From positions 4,937,125 through 5,001,124 of the forward strand of contig CM055097.1 in the NCBI GenBank assembly GCA_029204225.1: a stretch of DNA of 64,000 bases, in the 5' to 3' direction. The notes under the pieces are model-generated. The model searched no databases and was not told the DNA's origin. It saw only the letters and a program-made list of their open reading frames with translations. How positions within the stretch are numbered: position 1 is the stretch's first letter; every line of letters begins with the position of its first letter. The stretch is from Diphasiastrum complanatum (Eukaryota; Streptophyta; Lycopodiopsida; Lycopodiales; Lycopodiaceae). Below, in pieces: positions 1 through 11,991 of this stretch. The position numbers and the translations under genes were made by a program.

Positions 1-1
1 C

Positions 2-190
2 ATTCACCTTGCCAAAAATCTAGTTTTACATGTTCGAACCAAGCACATCGAAATACGCTATCATTTTATTCAAGAGAAAATTTTTGATGGAGCCATTGAT
101 CTTGTTTTTTGTAAATCTGAATATCAAATGGTAGATATTTTTACTAAGTCATTAGGTAGATGTAATTTGAGAGGTTTCGTACTCTATTAG
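2..190 (+). pseudogene. Ty1/Copia RNase H C-terminus (3' end of a pol gene)
   Basis: One open frame runs from the window edge to a TAG at 188-190. It matches the extreme C-terminus of Copia polyproteins: the RTKHIEIRYHFI block, then VDIFTKSL, where the family usually has (A)DIFTKPL. These residues close the RNase H domain that degrades the RNA strand during reverse transcription. The purine run and TG start of an LTR follow about 35 bp downstream, as expected at the 3' end of an element. The rest of the element lies outside the window. Confidence 0.85.
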
Positions 191-225
191 GAATAGAAGA
201 ATGTAATTTTATCATTGAGAAGGAG

Positions 226-312
226 TGTTAGAAATCAATGATAAACTTCATTGTTACTGTTTACGATGTACATTAATGTTAACAGCTGTTACCAGCTGTA
301 ATTAGTCGTAGG
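226..312 (+). mobile_element. 5' edge of a Copia 3' LTR, truncated
   Basis: A purine tract (GAGAAGGAG) ends at 225 and is followed by TGTTAGAAATC, the usual polypurine-tract/LTR junction. Only about 90 bp can be assigned to the LTR before an opposite-strand Copia gag fragment begins at 313. The LTR was therefore cut by a later insertion or deletion. Confidence 0.6.
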
Positions 313-870
313 CTAGTCTATTAGTCTGTTGGCTTGATTGAGTTGATTCTTCTTCTTGAAGCAATTGGTGGCATAGTGGCCTTTCTTGCCACAATAAAAG
401 CACTTGATCTTCTTCTTCTTGAGATTTGAAGTTGAAGCATGAGAGGTATCCTCCTTCTCCTCTCCATCTTGGTCTTTAGCTTTGTCATTAGAGAAGTGAT
501 GGTGTTGCTTCTTACTCCTCTCTTTGTGCTTGGCAAATAGAACTTTGCCATCATCATGATTGAGTGATAGCTTGTCCATCCTCAAGAGTTTGTACTCTTG
601 TCTTGATTCTTCAGAAATAAGCAGACTTTGAAGGGCCTCCAAACTTGGTAGCTCCTCCTTAATGGCATAGGATTGGACAAGGTTGTCATATGCATCTTGA
701 AAAGTTTGAGCCTTTTAGAGCCAAACTTGGCTTAGATCTGATTATGTAAAAAGCCTTTACTTGTAGTACTATCATGAGAATGACTTGGACTAGCTCACTT
801 TGATTGATTGAGTCACCAATACATGCAAGCTCCCTATGAATATCCTTGAGTGGCATTACAAGTGGAAATG
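313..870 (-). pseudogene. Copia gag fragment with CCHC zinc knuckle
   Basis: An open frame at 313-642 carries a Copia gag tail with a basic linker and the zinc knuckle CFYCGKKGHYATNC (C-X2-C-X4-H-X4-C), which binds element RNA in the capsid. Further upstream on the minus strand (to about 870), shifted frames give gag-like text such as DIHRELACIGD and SELVQVIL. The KEELPSLEALQ stretch is nearly the same as KEELPSLETLQ in the gag at 20.1 kb, so both belong to one Copia lineage. Frames are broken and no protease follows, so it is a dead fragment. Confidence 0.8.
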
Positions 871-1151
871 GATAATTTGCCGTCTATGCCAAATTTGACC
901 CTATCAACATCCTACACCTAAATGCTTGACTATGAAATTCTATGAGACCCCTATATCAAACATTTTTTATTTACTTTACAATTCTCCACACGTGGGAACA
1001 TCCTCCACACATGTGAGATTCACTTACAAACTTCTATCATAAAAAATACCAAGCTAGATTTTTGCCAATTTCTCACAATATAGTCTATAGTAGTAATAGA
1101 TTGTTACATTTGCATTTATTTAGGATTAAGAATGATAGATGAATAGATGGC

Positions 1152-1154
<3 letters not shown>

Positions 1155-1221
<67 letters not shown>
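1155..1221. repeat. (GA)n microsatellite
   Basis: About 33 uninterrupted GA units. It is the only long GA/CT tract in the window with GA on the plus strand. Confidence 0.97.
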
Positions 1222-1225
<4 letters not shown>

Positions 1226-1866
1226 TGAATAGATAATATTTAATGATAATTGTATGTTAGATTTGTAATCTAAGAGAGAGATAGAAAAAAGGAGCAGGCA
1301 TAAAATAAAAGAGAATTTGAAGAAGATTAGAATAATTTGCTTATAATAATGGTTCAATTGTGTAAAATAGTGTTATTTTTTAATTGCTTGCGCATGTGAC
1401 AAAGATATTAAAAAAAAAAAAAAGCTTGTGTTGAAAGAGCGAGCAATTGCACGCTTGCACTTAAGCTTTGAGTGAGTTTACCAATGAGTTTGTGTTGTTT
1501 CCATTTCTTTATTATTCGAATACGTTATCAATGTAATTCATCACTTTCATTTTGTTCAAAGCAATGTCGTATTTTACCACATACACTAGCAATTAGTTAA
1601 TATGCAAGAGTGAAATGTAGATAATTAAAATTCCCAATCCTAGGAAAGTGTGTAGCCCTTTTCTCCCGTTAAAGGCGAGGTTCTAATCTTTCCAACTTGT
1701 ATGAAAAAACCTACACGCCGCAGGGAAAGAATATATGGTGACATTCTAAAATAGGACATAACCACAAAGTTCGGGTATTATAATTATCATATTTAACTCT
1801 AACTATAAAACTATACATAAAAGTATTGCGATGAATATAAAAAAAAGTGAGTTTAAGTATTAATAA

Positions 1867-3180
1867 TTATAAATCATTCTCATCATTTACGTCATTCTTG
1901 TCATCACACAAGTCTTGACACTCATCTGAATCTAGGTCTAGATATAATCGTAGATTTTCGATCATGTCTCTTTGATGATGTGAGCTACCCTCATATTCAA
2001 TCTCTTCTTCTTCTAATTCTATCTCATCCAAATGTGGGGCCCTCACCCCCAATTTGGCCTTGTACGATCACATGAATCTCATCATTTCCATTTTTATCTT
2101 CGTCTCCCATCATTTCCACATCATTTGAAGTTTGAATGAGTGGTTCAAGTTCTTCCAAGACGTCCTCAAAATTGGGTGGTGGTTCGTCGTATGTATCCAA
2201 TTCAACAATATCTTTTCCTTCAAACACACGTCGTTTTCTTGCATTAAGTTGGATCACATACCACCATCTTGGGTCTATTCGATGTGGATGGAATACAATC
2301 TGCCAAAGAACTAAAAAAAATAAGTTAGTCTTATAAGATTGATACATAAATAATTGGATTGAGAATATTAATGACATTGGAACTGTAGAGTCTCACATGT
2401 TCGCAATGTCGTGTCCATCGATATACATTTTGTTGAGTCGATTTGAAAAAACTTTGAGTTATCATTTCTAATCGTGGTGTTGCTTCCACGATAGATGACC
2501 TTAAACCATTTTACATCAAAAATAATGTATTTGTCGTTAGTCTCATAATCGACTTCATAAATATATTGCAATGTGCCGACATAGTCTAGGTCGCCTGAAA
2601 TGACATTAGGGTCCCTCGCACTAGAACGACTCTCTTGTTGAAAGTTGGCCATTATACCACAATCATATGTACGTCGCTTGTTGTCACCTCTCTCAACACG
2701 ATATATGTCTATTAAAACTTGATGTTGCTTGCAACTAAACACGGATGGATCAACTCCGTGGAATGGTATTCGATTTATTGGCTACACACATTAAACAGAT
2801 TCAATTAGTGACGTATATAAATTGACAAATATTATAATAAAAAACAATCATGTAAAGTTAACAGATCTCAACGTCTTCCAAATTTGATGGTTGACCCTCA
2901 TCTTTTCGTCCAAACTTCCACAAATGATTTTTAACAATGCGTATTTCACGCATCTTTTGCCCATCACACTTGATGCATGTGCACCATATTTTATTTTGAA
3001 AATAGTTTTTCTGCAAGAAACAAACATCAAGTACATGTCACTTTACCACAATATTCAAAGTCATATTTAATCTATAGTAACAAAGTCTTTATGAACAAGA
3101 AAACATGCATGTTTATTATTTACCTTGTTAACTTGAGTAGTGTCTTCATCGCTAGATCGATCTGAATGTAATCCATCTCT
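1867..3180 (-). pseudogene. CACTA (En/Spm) TNP2-type transposase, ends only
   Basis: Minus-strand pieces match the two ends of a CACTA transposase. At about 3010-2870 is a transposase-associated motif (CTCIKC followed by KNHLWKFG, like the family's CPCxxC...HLxxxGF). From about 2780 to 2368 is a DUF4216-like block with RTYDCGIM, DYVGTLQYIYEVDY and FDVKWF. From 2336 to 1867 is the usual acidic tail after IVFHPHRIDPRWWYVI. The central catalytic region, normally well over 1 kb, is absent: the two ends lie only about 100 bp apart. A small exon is possible at 3128-3180 before a donor-like AAG/GTAAAT. The gene cannot encode an active enzyme. It is divergent from the plus-strand gene at 3515. Confidence 0.75.
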
Positions 3181-3514
3181 TTGGGATAAACTGCATATAT
3201 GCACAAGTACAAAACAAATTATTGTATGTTTCTCATGGTTTGATTATTAGTTAGTACGATTCTTATACGTTGTCACTTACATGATTCTTTTGCATCTAGT
3301 TGCAGGTTATAAATGCATTCCTATCTTTTTTTTTTTAAATTTTTATCACAGGTATGAAAGTTAACTCCAATATGCATTAAAGTTTTGTCATTGGTTTTCA
3401 TTTTTTTCTTCATTTCAGTATGCATTACAGTTTTGTCGTTGATTTTCTTTTTTTCTTCATTTCAATTTATTAGGGTTTATTGTAATGTTTTGTATGTTTA
3501 TGAATGTAGAAACC

Positions 3515-4535
3515 ATGTCGGGATCTGGTAGTGGTGAGAGCTCGGGAGACTATGTCTCAAATTTCTATGCATCGTTATCTTCCGAGCAAAAAGCAGAATT
3601 GCAAATCTTGCTTAGTCAAGATGAGGGTGCAGGTCCCTCACAAGCGGTCGCGGCTCCCGCACCTACCGAAGAGTCATCCACTAATCTGTATTACGACGTG
3701 GATCCTGAAGGTAACATAATCATCAACCGCAAAGGTTGGGTGGTTATAAATCACTTATATTCTTTATGCCAATGCCATTTTGACGACAGATTGTTCATGA
3801 AATGGTCCGACCAATCTGCCGATCTAAAACGGCGGGTTCTTGGTAGCCTTCGTAACGAATTTCCACAAGATAAGGAATTCGAGTCGAAGTAAATCTATAA
3901 ACATACGAGTGTATGGATTAGACATCGTCGTGATACATTACGATGAGCATATACAGATGGGCAATCAAAACCCTCCTGATGTTCAAGGGCAGATTGGAAC
4001 ACTGTGAAAGTCGATGAATGAACACCAAATAAGTATAAGATTCCATAGATCATGACAATGCAATCCATACACCCATATGTTTTGATTGCAATCCATACAT
4101 AGGATGCATGGAATGGGCAATCCTAGGTTGGGCTCAAGCGGAAGAGCGGGCTTGCAAGCCAGCATGGTAAGTGAATCTAAACTATAGGCTTATAGTTTGT
4201 ATTTGATTTCATATGATGTTTGTTTCTAATATGCATTATCATTAGCTACTCAAACTTAGCCTCAAACTAAATTCAATTTAAATTGAATGGATAGTTGGAG
4301 GACTATGAACATCTCCCAACTTTGCCTGCAGAGAATCTTATGAGGCATTAGTCGACAAATTGAAGAGTGAAGGCAATCCCCCATGTGTAAGTTGCTTTCA
4401 AACATTATTTAAACTTCATATACTATTGTTGTGTGAACTCTTAACCATTAGTATGATGTTACATCGAATACTAAAGTGTCTTGTTTGCTTGTGCTCATGT
4501 AGAGTGGACGTCACGACGACGACGAGTAGATTAGG
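3515..4535 (+). pseudogene. CACTA second-ORF-like protein (plant transposase_24 type), decayed
   Basis: An ATG at 3515 opens a frame to 3892. It has a Ser/Gly-rich start, an Ala/Pro linker and a C-terminal block (GWVVINHLYSLCQCHFDDRL then KRRVLGSLRNEFP) that resembles the second gene of plant CACTA elements. Later pieces fit the same family in broken frames: WAILGWAQAEERACKPAW near 4110-4160 and SYEALVDKLKSEGNPP near 4330-4385, with intron-like gaps between. It diverges from the transposase remnant and lies inside the element whose right end is at 5575. The family call is moderate and rests on motif memory. Confidence 0.5.
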
Positions 4536-5039
4536 TCTTTAAGTACTTCATATTAGATCTAGAGACTAGACTGAGAGAATAAAGCAACAATTTTGTAATA
4601 CATTGTGTTATATTATCAATATATTATTATTGCAATTGATCGTGCAATATTGCTATTGCTTTTGTATGTGCAGTATTTTTTTTTCAAGAAATGCAATGTC
4701 GAATTCCGAGATGTGGATTGACGTAATAACTAGTTAGGAATTCAAACCATGAGCAATTTTGCATTTCATTTCATGTTCAAAAATGAATTTCACAAATCTA
4801 AAGTATGGGATGGAATAGCTTCTCATTGGTCCAAATCTAAATGCAATAAAGTATGGAATGGAAATGCCTACTGAAAATAAGAAATGTTGAGGGATAAGTA
4901 CCTCATGATGCTTAGCTTATTACTTGATCCAATTGTTTAATTGATCCACGAACATCACTTTTCCAAGAATGCCACCCAAAAACAGCATGATAAAAATACG
5001 CACGCTGTTTTTTAAGCTTTTTTTATTCTTTTTATTACC

Positions 5040-5575
5040 TATTTTGGACGTCAAAATCCGACATAACTATACGTCGTCGGGCAGACGTCGAATGTTTTGA
5101 AAGGGCATCCTGTTAACAGACGTCGGACTCCGACGCATTTTTGGGACATTGGAATATGACATCAATTTATATGTCGGGCTTCCAAAAGTAGCGTTCTGTT
5201 AACAGACGTCGGAATCGACGCATTTGAAATGCGTCGAATTTTGACGTCCAAGATTTTTTTCCTCAAATACACACTAGATCCGCCACATCAGCTTGGATGT
5301 CGGATTCCGACGTCCATGCTGGATATCGGATTCCAACGTCCACGTCGACACATCGGAATCTGACGTCCACGTTAGATCTCGGAGTCCGAACATCCCAATT
5401 GTTGTCTGGGAGCCTGGCAATCAGCGGGTGTCGGATTCCGACGTGTTTAAAACATGTCGGAATCCGACGACTCCATTGCAACGTGTTTTGTGACGTCCAC
5501 GACGAAAATAAAAAAAAATTAAGATCGCAATTCACATCGCAAAACATGTCGCAAATCGCGACGAGTGTTGTAGTG
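5040..5575 (+). mobile_element. Right terminus of a CACTA transposon with subterminal repeats
   Basis: The sequence ends at 5575 in TGTTGTAGTG, which on the minus strand reads CACTACAACA, the diagnostic CACTA terminus. The preceding 0.5 kb is packed with a palindromic motif close to GTCGGATTCCGAC (for example near 5117, 5201, 5297, 5430 and 5455). This is the expected layout of subterminal transposase-binding repeats. The 3 bp ACA at 5576-5578 would be the target-site duplication. No matching left terminus was found upstream of 1867. Confidence 0.8.
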
Positions 5576-5832
5576 ACAATGGTTATTGCATATAGCAACA
5601 AACTACATATCAAGGAATAACTTTGGTTGGCCTTTTTTCTTTTTCTTTTTCATCATTTTCTTTTTCATAACATATAGAATGGAAAAGAGATTCACCAAAC
5701 AACATGATTAGCAAAGCAAAAAAATGAACAAATGAAAATAAGACATAAACTTCCTATTTTCCCTTATCCCTTAGGTAAACTCAAGGATAAGAGTATAGTC
5801 TGTCATCATATCGACTACCCCACATCGATTTT

Positions 5833-8023
5833 TTAATATGGATATCCATCTTCTATTATAGGTCTATCGTGATATATGGAATAGGAGGCTAAATTATTCA
5901 GATCTCTCAATTGATGTGGGTGATTTTGGTGTATGTTTTGGTTCCATGGTAGAAATGGAAGGTCTGCATTTGTAGCCGGAAATATCCTTCCCATATCATA
6001 GGGTTCATTACCGTTATTTATATCCATGATTGGAGGTATAGTATTCCTCATCTCTTCTCTGATTTCTAATTCAGCCCCTTCGTCCTCGATATCTTCTTCA
6101 GAGACATAGCCTAGCATGCCCTCTTCCCAATGGAGTATATCTATTAATACCTCTTGGGTCTCTTGTAGTTTTCGTATCCATCCTCGTTGGTGTTTATTGA
6201 TGTACTCTTGTTCTGTACTCTTGCTCACCACATTCTTATGATTCTCGAATAGGTTTTGTATACCGTATGACTCCTCTTGATTAATGCCATCAGATCTAGG
6301 GGGTGTAATACTCTCACTACCAAAATCGATGCATCTAGATCTAGTGGTCCGAGTTTGGGAGAGTAGTGTATTGGGCATGTCCATGCGGGTTCGTCTATTT
6401 CTTTCCATTTTGTGTTGCTATCGTCATCCTCGTCTGGAGGCACAACTTGATCAGATTGGTCGCTAAACATCGATGGTGTTGCCTCCTCAGACTTAGTGGT
6501 TTTCCCAAGACTTACTGCCTATCACTCTCTTGCATCCACTCTGTTCTAGGGGGGTCTACTCGCAACTCACTTTGGATTATGGTGAGTACGCTCACCCTAG
6601 CCTCTATGGGTATGCATGTTTCTTCGAAATGTGTAGGGGGCATGTTGCCAATGGTCTCAGCTCTATTATCCTGAGGGGTGTATTCATGATATTTAGTCCA
6701 TGGGTTTATATTTCTATCAATTTGTATTCCACGATTGACTAGCCCATAACAATGTAGATCTGGCCCATAATCCTCTTGTGTCCCATCACAATCTTCTAAA
6801 TAATATTCCCAGGTGGTGATAGAAGCTTTGGGTAGACTGTAGTTCCAGCGCCTAGCTTTTCCTACCAGAGTTGTGGAAAATTATATCATCCTATGCGCAG
6901 GATTTACAATCGCATTTATGACCATTAGTGTCTCAAAATCTTCAAGATGCTCATGGGCATCTTCATCATTGTTTCCATGGAATTGCGTTAGGGAGCCTAC
7001 TATACTAGGTACTCTCTCGTACAGCTATTGGCTAAGTGATCTCCTTGTCACCGGTGTGATAGGTATATAGTTAGGTGTTTGCACCGTAGGTGCTTGAGCT
7101 GGATCGTCAACTTCAGCTAAAACTTCTTCCTTCATGTTATGATCATCATGATCTACTTGCTCGAGATCCAGATCTGACTTAACCTTGCTTTCATTCATTG
7201 TTTCCCATTCTGACACTATGTCATCACCCACCGTTTCTTCATCACTTACTGGTCTATCACCTGTCACCTCACTGGGCTTTGGCTCAATTTCATCTTCAGA
7301 TACGATCTCCTACTCAGATTCATCACTATAAGTCTCAACTGGATTAGATATCTCACCTTCAACGGTTGTATCGAGTTGAGCACTCCCCTAATTCTACTTC
7401 TGATGGGATGTCATCTATGTGGATATCTGAAGGTGTTTTCCACTCTTGCAATCAGAGTACTATTGCTATGTGCATATCAACAATACTATCTTCTTGATCC
7501 TCAATAAGAGCTGGCATTGTGTGTCCTTGTGACTGTACTCAAGTTTCAGTGGTTTTCAAGGATAGGAGAAATGGATCTCTTGCCGCACTCCTTCCACTAT
7601 CTATGGTTGGGCTTGGTTCTCTAGGCAATAACTGGTCTCATGCAATGAAATTTCTATAGCTAGATCTAGCTCTGCGTATGAGAATCCATCTAGATCCAAT
7701 TGCGGGTCCTCAGCCAATTGTGGTCCAATCTGTGGTTCAATCAAGAGATCTTCTAATATGACATGTTTTTCCTCGGAGTATAGGTCCTTTGGAGTAATAT
7801 CGTCTTTTTCAACCACATCCTGATCAAAGATTTCTAAAAACGTGTTGATGGTCTCAACAAGGTCCTCTTCGGTCACCATTTGGGGCATATCTATTGACCT
7901 ATCAGCAGATAATGTACTAAACATCGTGAATGGTGAAGATAAGAAAGAAGTCACTTCAAGTCTTCTAACACTATCTATGAGAAATTCAAAGACAGTAGCA
8001 TCTCCATTACTTTCATCTATCAT
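5833..8023 (-). pseudogene. Gypsy-type gag polyprotein, degenerate, no pol
   Basis: Reading down the minus strand, 8023-7601 and 7267-7025 are acidic open frames in the same phase, separated by a few stops. They continue through a TAG at 7025-7027 into a clear Retrotrans_gag core at about 7015-6800: LTQFHGNNDEDAHEHLEDFE, then LVGKARRWNYSLP and ITTWEY. Gypsy gag forms the capsid of the element. A further open frame at 6408-5833 (191 codons) has no match I recognise. No zinc knuckle, protease, RT or integrase follows, so this is either a gag-only element or a deleted one. Stops and frame changes show it is inactive. Confidence 0.65.
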
Positions 8024-8379
8024 TCCATAGATGCAAAATAGAGATTTGAGAGCAAATTGGCAATTTCAAGTTTTTCCCACATTTGTCTTGTGATTTTGTG
8101 ATTTCTTTGTAAACTAAACTTGATTACATTCATTCGCTAATAGCAAGCCGTACTGGAGGCCATATCACACACGTGTGGGGTTGGATTTACACATTTGATC
8201 ATTGTTTTTTATTGCTCTTGATTGTGTGATCCAAAATTGCTAATCTAGATCAAGAAATTGATGACTAGTTTTGCAATAGATTGGTAGATCAATCAATCAA
8301 TCACTATTGAAGTCTTTTGTAGGCTCATTTATGGTCCTTAGTACTGTACTTTAACAAACGTTACAAGCTTATTCTATCC

Positions 8380-8722
8380 AAATAATTGGGAAGGCACCTA
8401 AGGTTACATAAACCTCTAATGGCTATTAATACATAGGAGAAGACCATAGAGTGCTACAAGCAACACACACTCTATGTTGATGGCTCAAGTCTATAGGCCT
8501 TCATAGATCAGTCTTGGGAGCTCAAGTCGAGGCTTGTTTACAGGTTGTGTATGGCTAAATTTCAACCACCTATTTTTCCAAAGAAAAGAATCAGCTCATT
8601 TATCCATGTCATAATTTCTAAATTATCAATAGTTTATCCCGTAAAGTAGGCCATTAAGTCATGTTTCACACGTTCATCCTTATCCTCACTCATCATCCAT
8701 GAGTTTGGGACACAACTAGCAT
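8380..8722 (-). repeat. Dispersed repeat, copy A (minus orientation)
   Basis: The reverse complement aligns along its whole length with 16918-17290 at roughly 75-80% by eye. Shared blocks include CCCAAACTCATGGATGATGA, TAGGTGGTTGAAA and AGAGTGTGTGTTGCTT. It sits just upstream, in the minus sense, of the gag pseudogene, so it may be that element's LTR. Copy B has a TATAAAC motif at the equivalent position. Confidence 0.75.
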
Positions 8723-8729
8723 TAATTAA

Positions 8730-11700
8730 TTGCTATAGCTCACAATTTCAAAAGAGCTTCCTTGGTATGCACTTGTCCTCCTCCCTTTTATATAGTTATC
8801 CAAAATAATAATAAGGCAAAGCAAAAAAATAAAAATAAAATTGCATTAAGGAATAATCTAACCATCTCCGGAACACGATCATAGACAATGTTCCAAAATG
8901 TGGCTTGCAAGTGTCATTTACTATGCTATCATTTCATATGATATCAAACTAGCATGAGACCAAAAGTTTGAATTTCACATGTAATCGATTATTGTGCAAA
9001 TATTGTGTTCATGCGTTGAAAATGTGTGTGATGAATAATTGAGTATTATGAAAGCCTCTGCTGCCCATAAATTCAACATTATACCAACCCATCAAATCAT
9101 CATGACCAATAGTTTGACATCTAAAAAATAACAAAAGGCCACGGGTATATGACAACATATGTATTGCTATCCCATCACATCACTATTCTCATTAACTCCA
9201 CACCTGCAGCCAACAAAAGCTCGTGACTTGGAACTTCAAAATATGGTTAACTTTTCATGTATGTGATATGTATTCATGTAATAGCTTACATAAACCCCAC
9301 ACATGTGAGACTGTAGATATAAAAGCATAACAAAAATGTCATTTTTAAGACTATTCTTTGCATGTTTTCCTCTTTTTAATAATGCTTCCCTGCATTCTAG
9401 TCTCTTTCTAGAAACCTTCTCCCCTACATGCACACACACTCTCACTATTTTTTTGTATAATATCAATCTCATATGTGTGTACACTTATCTACCATACATG
9501 CAGTTTCTCATGCAGTTTGAAATCACATTCGTGTATGAAAACTGATTTACACAATTTTTTTGGCTTGGAATGCACAGTTTCAATGTTACACACGATATTT
9601 TGACAATTTTATTTTCTCATATCATGTAGTGCCAAATAAATGATAGAATTTTTGAAACAGATTGCAATGAGATCATTACAGGTTGAACCTCTCTTTAGAT
9701 GACCAAGAAATATTGAGACTGCTCTCACCCACATAGATAGCCTTGATATCATAATGCTCCTATTGTCCCAGGTCTCCTTTTGTAGGATTGCGAAGGAGAT
9801 AAATCAGGAATTTCAAATAGAATGTTCAGTTAAATGTCACCAATCAACAAGCCTTCCAATGTGTCTGTGAATATTTTCCACCTCAATTCTTGGGAGGATG
9901 TCGTTCTTCAAGCCAAACTCTATAGGAGTCAGACTACAACAAATTAGAAATGAAATGTCATGAGATTTTTCTGCACCGTATTTGCCTTCCTCGTGAGTGA
10001 AAAAATGTGAGTGAAGTTCATGGTTGAATACACAAAACACCAGATGCTTTACAAATACAAACAAAAACCATTTGCTCCTCTCAATAGGAGTGGCACTGCT
10101 TGACTTTCAAACCCATGAATTCAATATCCATCCCCCTCCACTAGCATAAACCAAAAGGCATTAAGAGTAACATAGTTGCAGATTAATGTGCCCCACAAAA
10201 AGGGGAACAAAATTCATTCCATGGTTGCAACTACCCTTCACATGTGGAACAAAATTTGCCCCTCGTGTAGATCATTACTTCTACAAAGGCTTTTCCACAA
10301 GGATCTTCAGGTCTTCAAGCAAAAAGGATGCCATTAACTCTTCCATGCAGGATCTCATGCAGGAGTGCAGGTCTTCACATTGATTTCCAGGAAGGGAAAA
10401 GCTTGCAAATTTTGTGGCTACAGATTCAGCCTTAATAACTTCTTCCTAAATGGAGCATTTCATTGGGCTGGCTAATTCTTCCCTCAGCAATACTAATTCA
10501 CGCATCTGGATTAGCACTCTGATGATTGATACCATGTAGAAAACCAGGACAGATCAAACATAGCACAGGCAGTAGAAGAGATATTCCACATATAGTTATC
10601 TTATCCACAATGTATGAATAATGACGAATGCGGGCAAAGGAACGGACACAGATGTCAAACGACATGATGTGCTTAAAGACACACCTCTGTCACCGGCAGG
10701 ACCAGTGATCCTGTTTAAGTCACTTAGAGCTGCCCATTTTCTTGTAACAACTCTCTCATGCAATTTCACCTTCCGTTAGATTAACAGTGCAATGGAGTCA
10801 ATTTTAAGCTGGATTTGCTCTGCAACAGTACGCACGATTGAGAAAAAAAGTATTGTTACCTTCAAAGAGGAAAGACTTGATTTGCTCAATCCGTATGGTA
10901 GAATCATATCATTTCAAAAACCAGAGCAAGTCTTGAAATATCATAAGTAAAACATGGTTCTTCTAGTGGTGAGCTGGGCTGGTTGAGCCCCCACTTAAGG
11001 TCAAGTCACCATATACACAAAGAAAATAAAGTATTGAGTGTATTTCACCATATAAGAGTATTGTCACACAAATTACACTGAGCAATAATACAATGTTCCG
11101 TTCTTTTGCCATGAATGGCACTTTTCCTTCATGAAAAGGACTGAGTAGTATTCCTACCCTTTTTTTCAAAAGCTCTTTGTGTTGCTTTCAAGAGTACATC
11201 CGTGACATATGTGCCCACCTCCACTATAGTTCATTCCATATACCAATTGCCTTTTTCACATGAAGTTGAGTATCCTTGCTCGCACATGGCCTGAACAGTG
11301 ATGCGATATTGCATCTTCCTTTGTTTGGGCCTTTACTATTTTAATCTAGTTCTAATGTCCAAATCACTTTATTTCTAAAAACAACTTGTGTAACATTACT
11401 AGCTATGCGAAATGCCAGTACCCTCACACTATACAAAAATCATGGTGGGACCCAACAATATCCCCCACACCAGCTAGTTACAGCACACAGTTTACTGTTC
11501 AGCTTCACAGTTGACGGAAATTTAATCTAGATACACATGGACATAAGATGGCAGAACTCTCTTTTGTGACAGTTCATTCATTAAGTTTCAAACTTGCGCT
11601 TGCAAACAGCTCCCATTTTGCGCTTACAAATGATAAGAAATTAAAAAAATGCTTGTTGAGGGATGAAGCCACCAAATTAACAGCTTCCTATTCCCAAGCA

Positions 11701-11990
11701 ACATGTCAAGATAATGTGACAGAAGACATTCTCAACTATCAGATCAAATGCTTTTGCCTTTTTATATGTTTTTGATGTTACAGTATGTCATCCCATTTGA
11801 TGGGGCATTTAGTAGCTAACAGAAATAAACTATGTTGGAAAATGAGCTACAAAGTTTGAATGACAGACAGCACAAAAACTATCTTACCAAAAGATTTCGA
11901 TGCTATTCAAACTCATAGATCTCTCCTTTGTCCATCTAACAAACTCACATTTGTATACTCTGTATAACTAACCTATATAATGTGCTCTTC
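8730..11990. other. Non-coding, nothing recognised
   Basis: AT-rich sequence without a convincing gene. Short open frames here (for example 9236-9545 and 9837-10064) lack codon-like character or domain text. The part nearest 11990 presumably includes the 3' UTR of the minus-strand gene that starts at 14145. A short tract near 10520-10545 looks like a damaged primer-binding site, but no LTR edge could be confirmed. Confidence 0.5.
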
Positions 11991-11991
11991 T

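Noticed and set aside
900-1867. Left end of the CACTA element
   Set aside because: No CACTACAA-type terminus or subterminal palindromes were found here.
6366-6742. Plus-strand ORFs with hydrophobic text
   Set aside because: They are shadows opposite the minus-strand gag pseudogene.
10520-10550. Damaged primer-binding site
   Set aside because: The minus strand has TGGTATCAATCATCAGAG, with an apparent insertion inside the motif, and no LTR edge follows.
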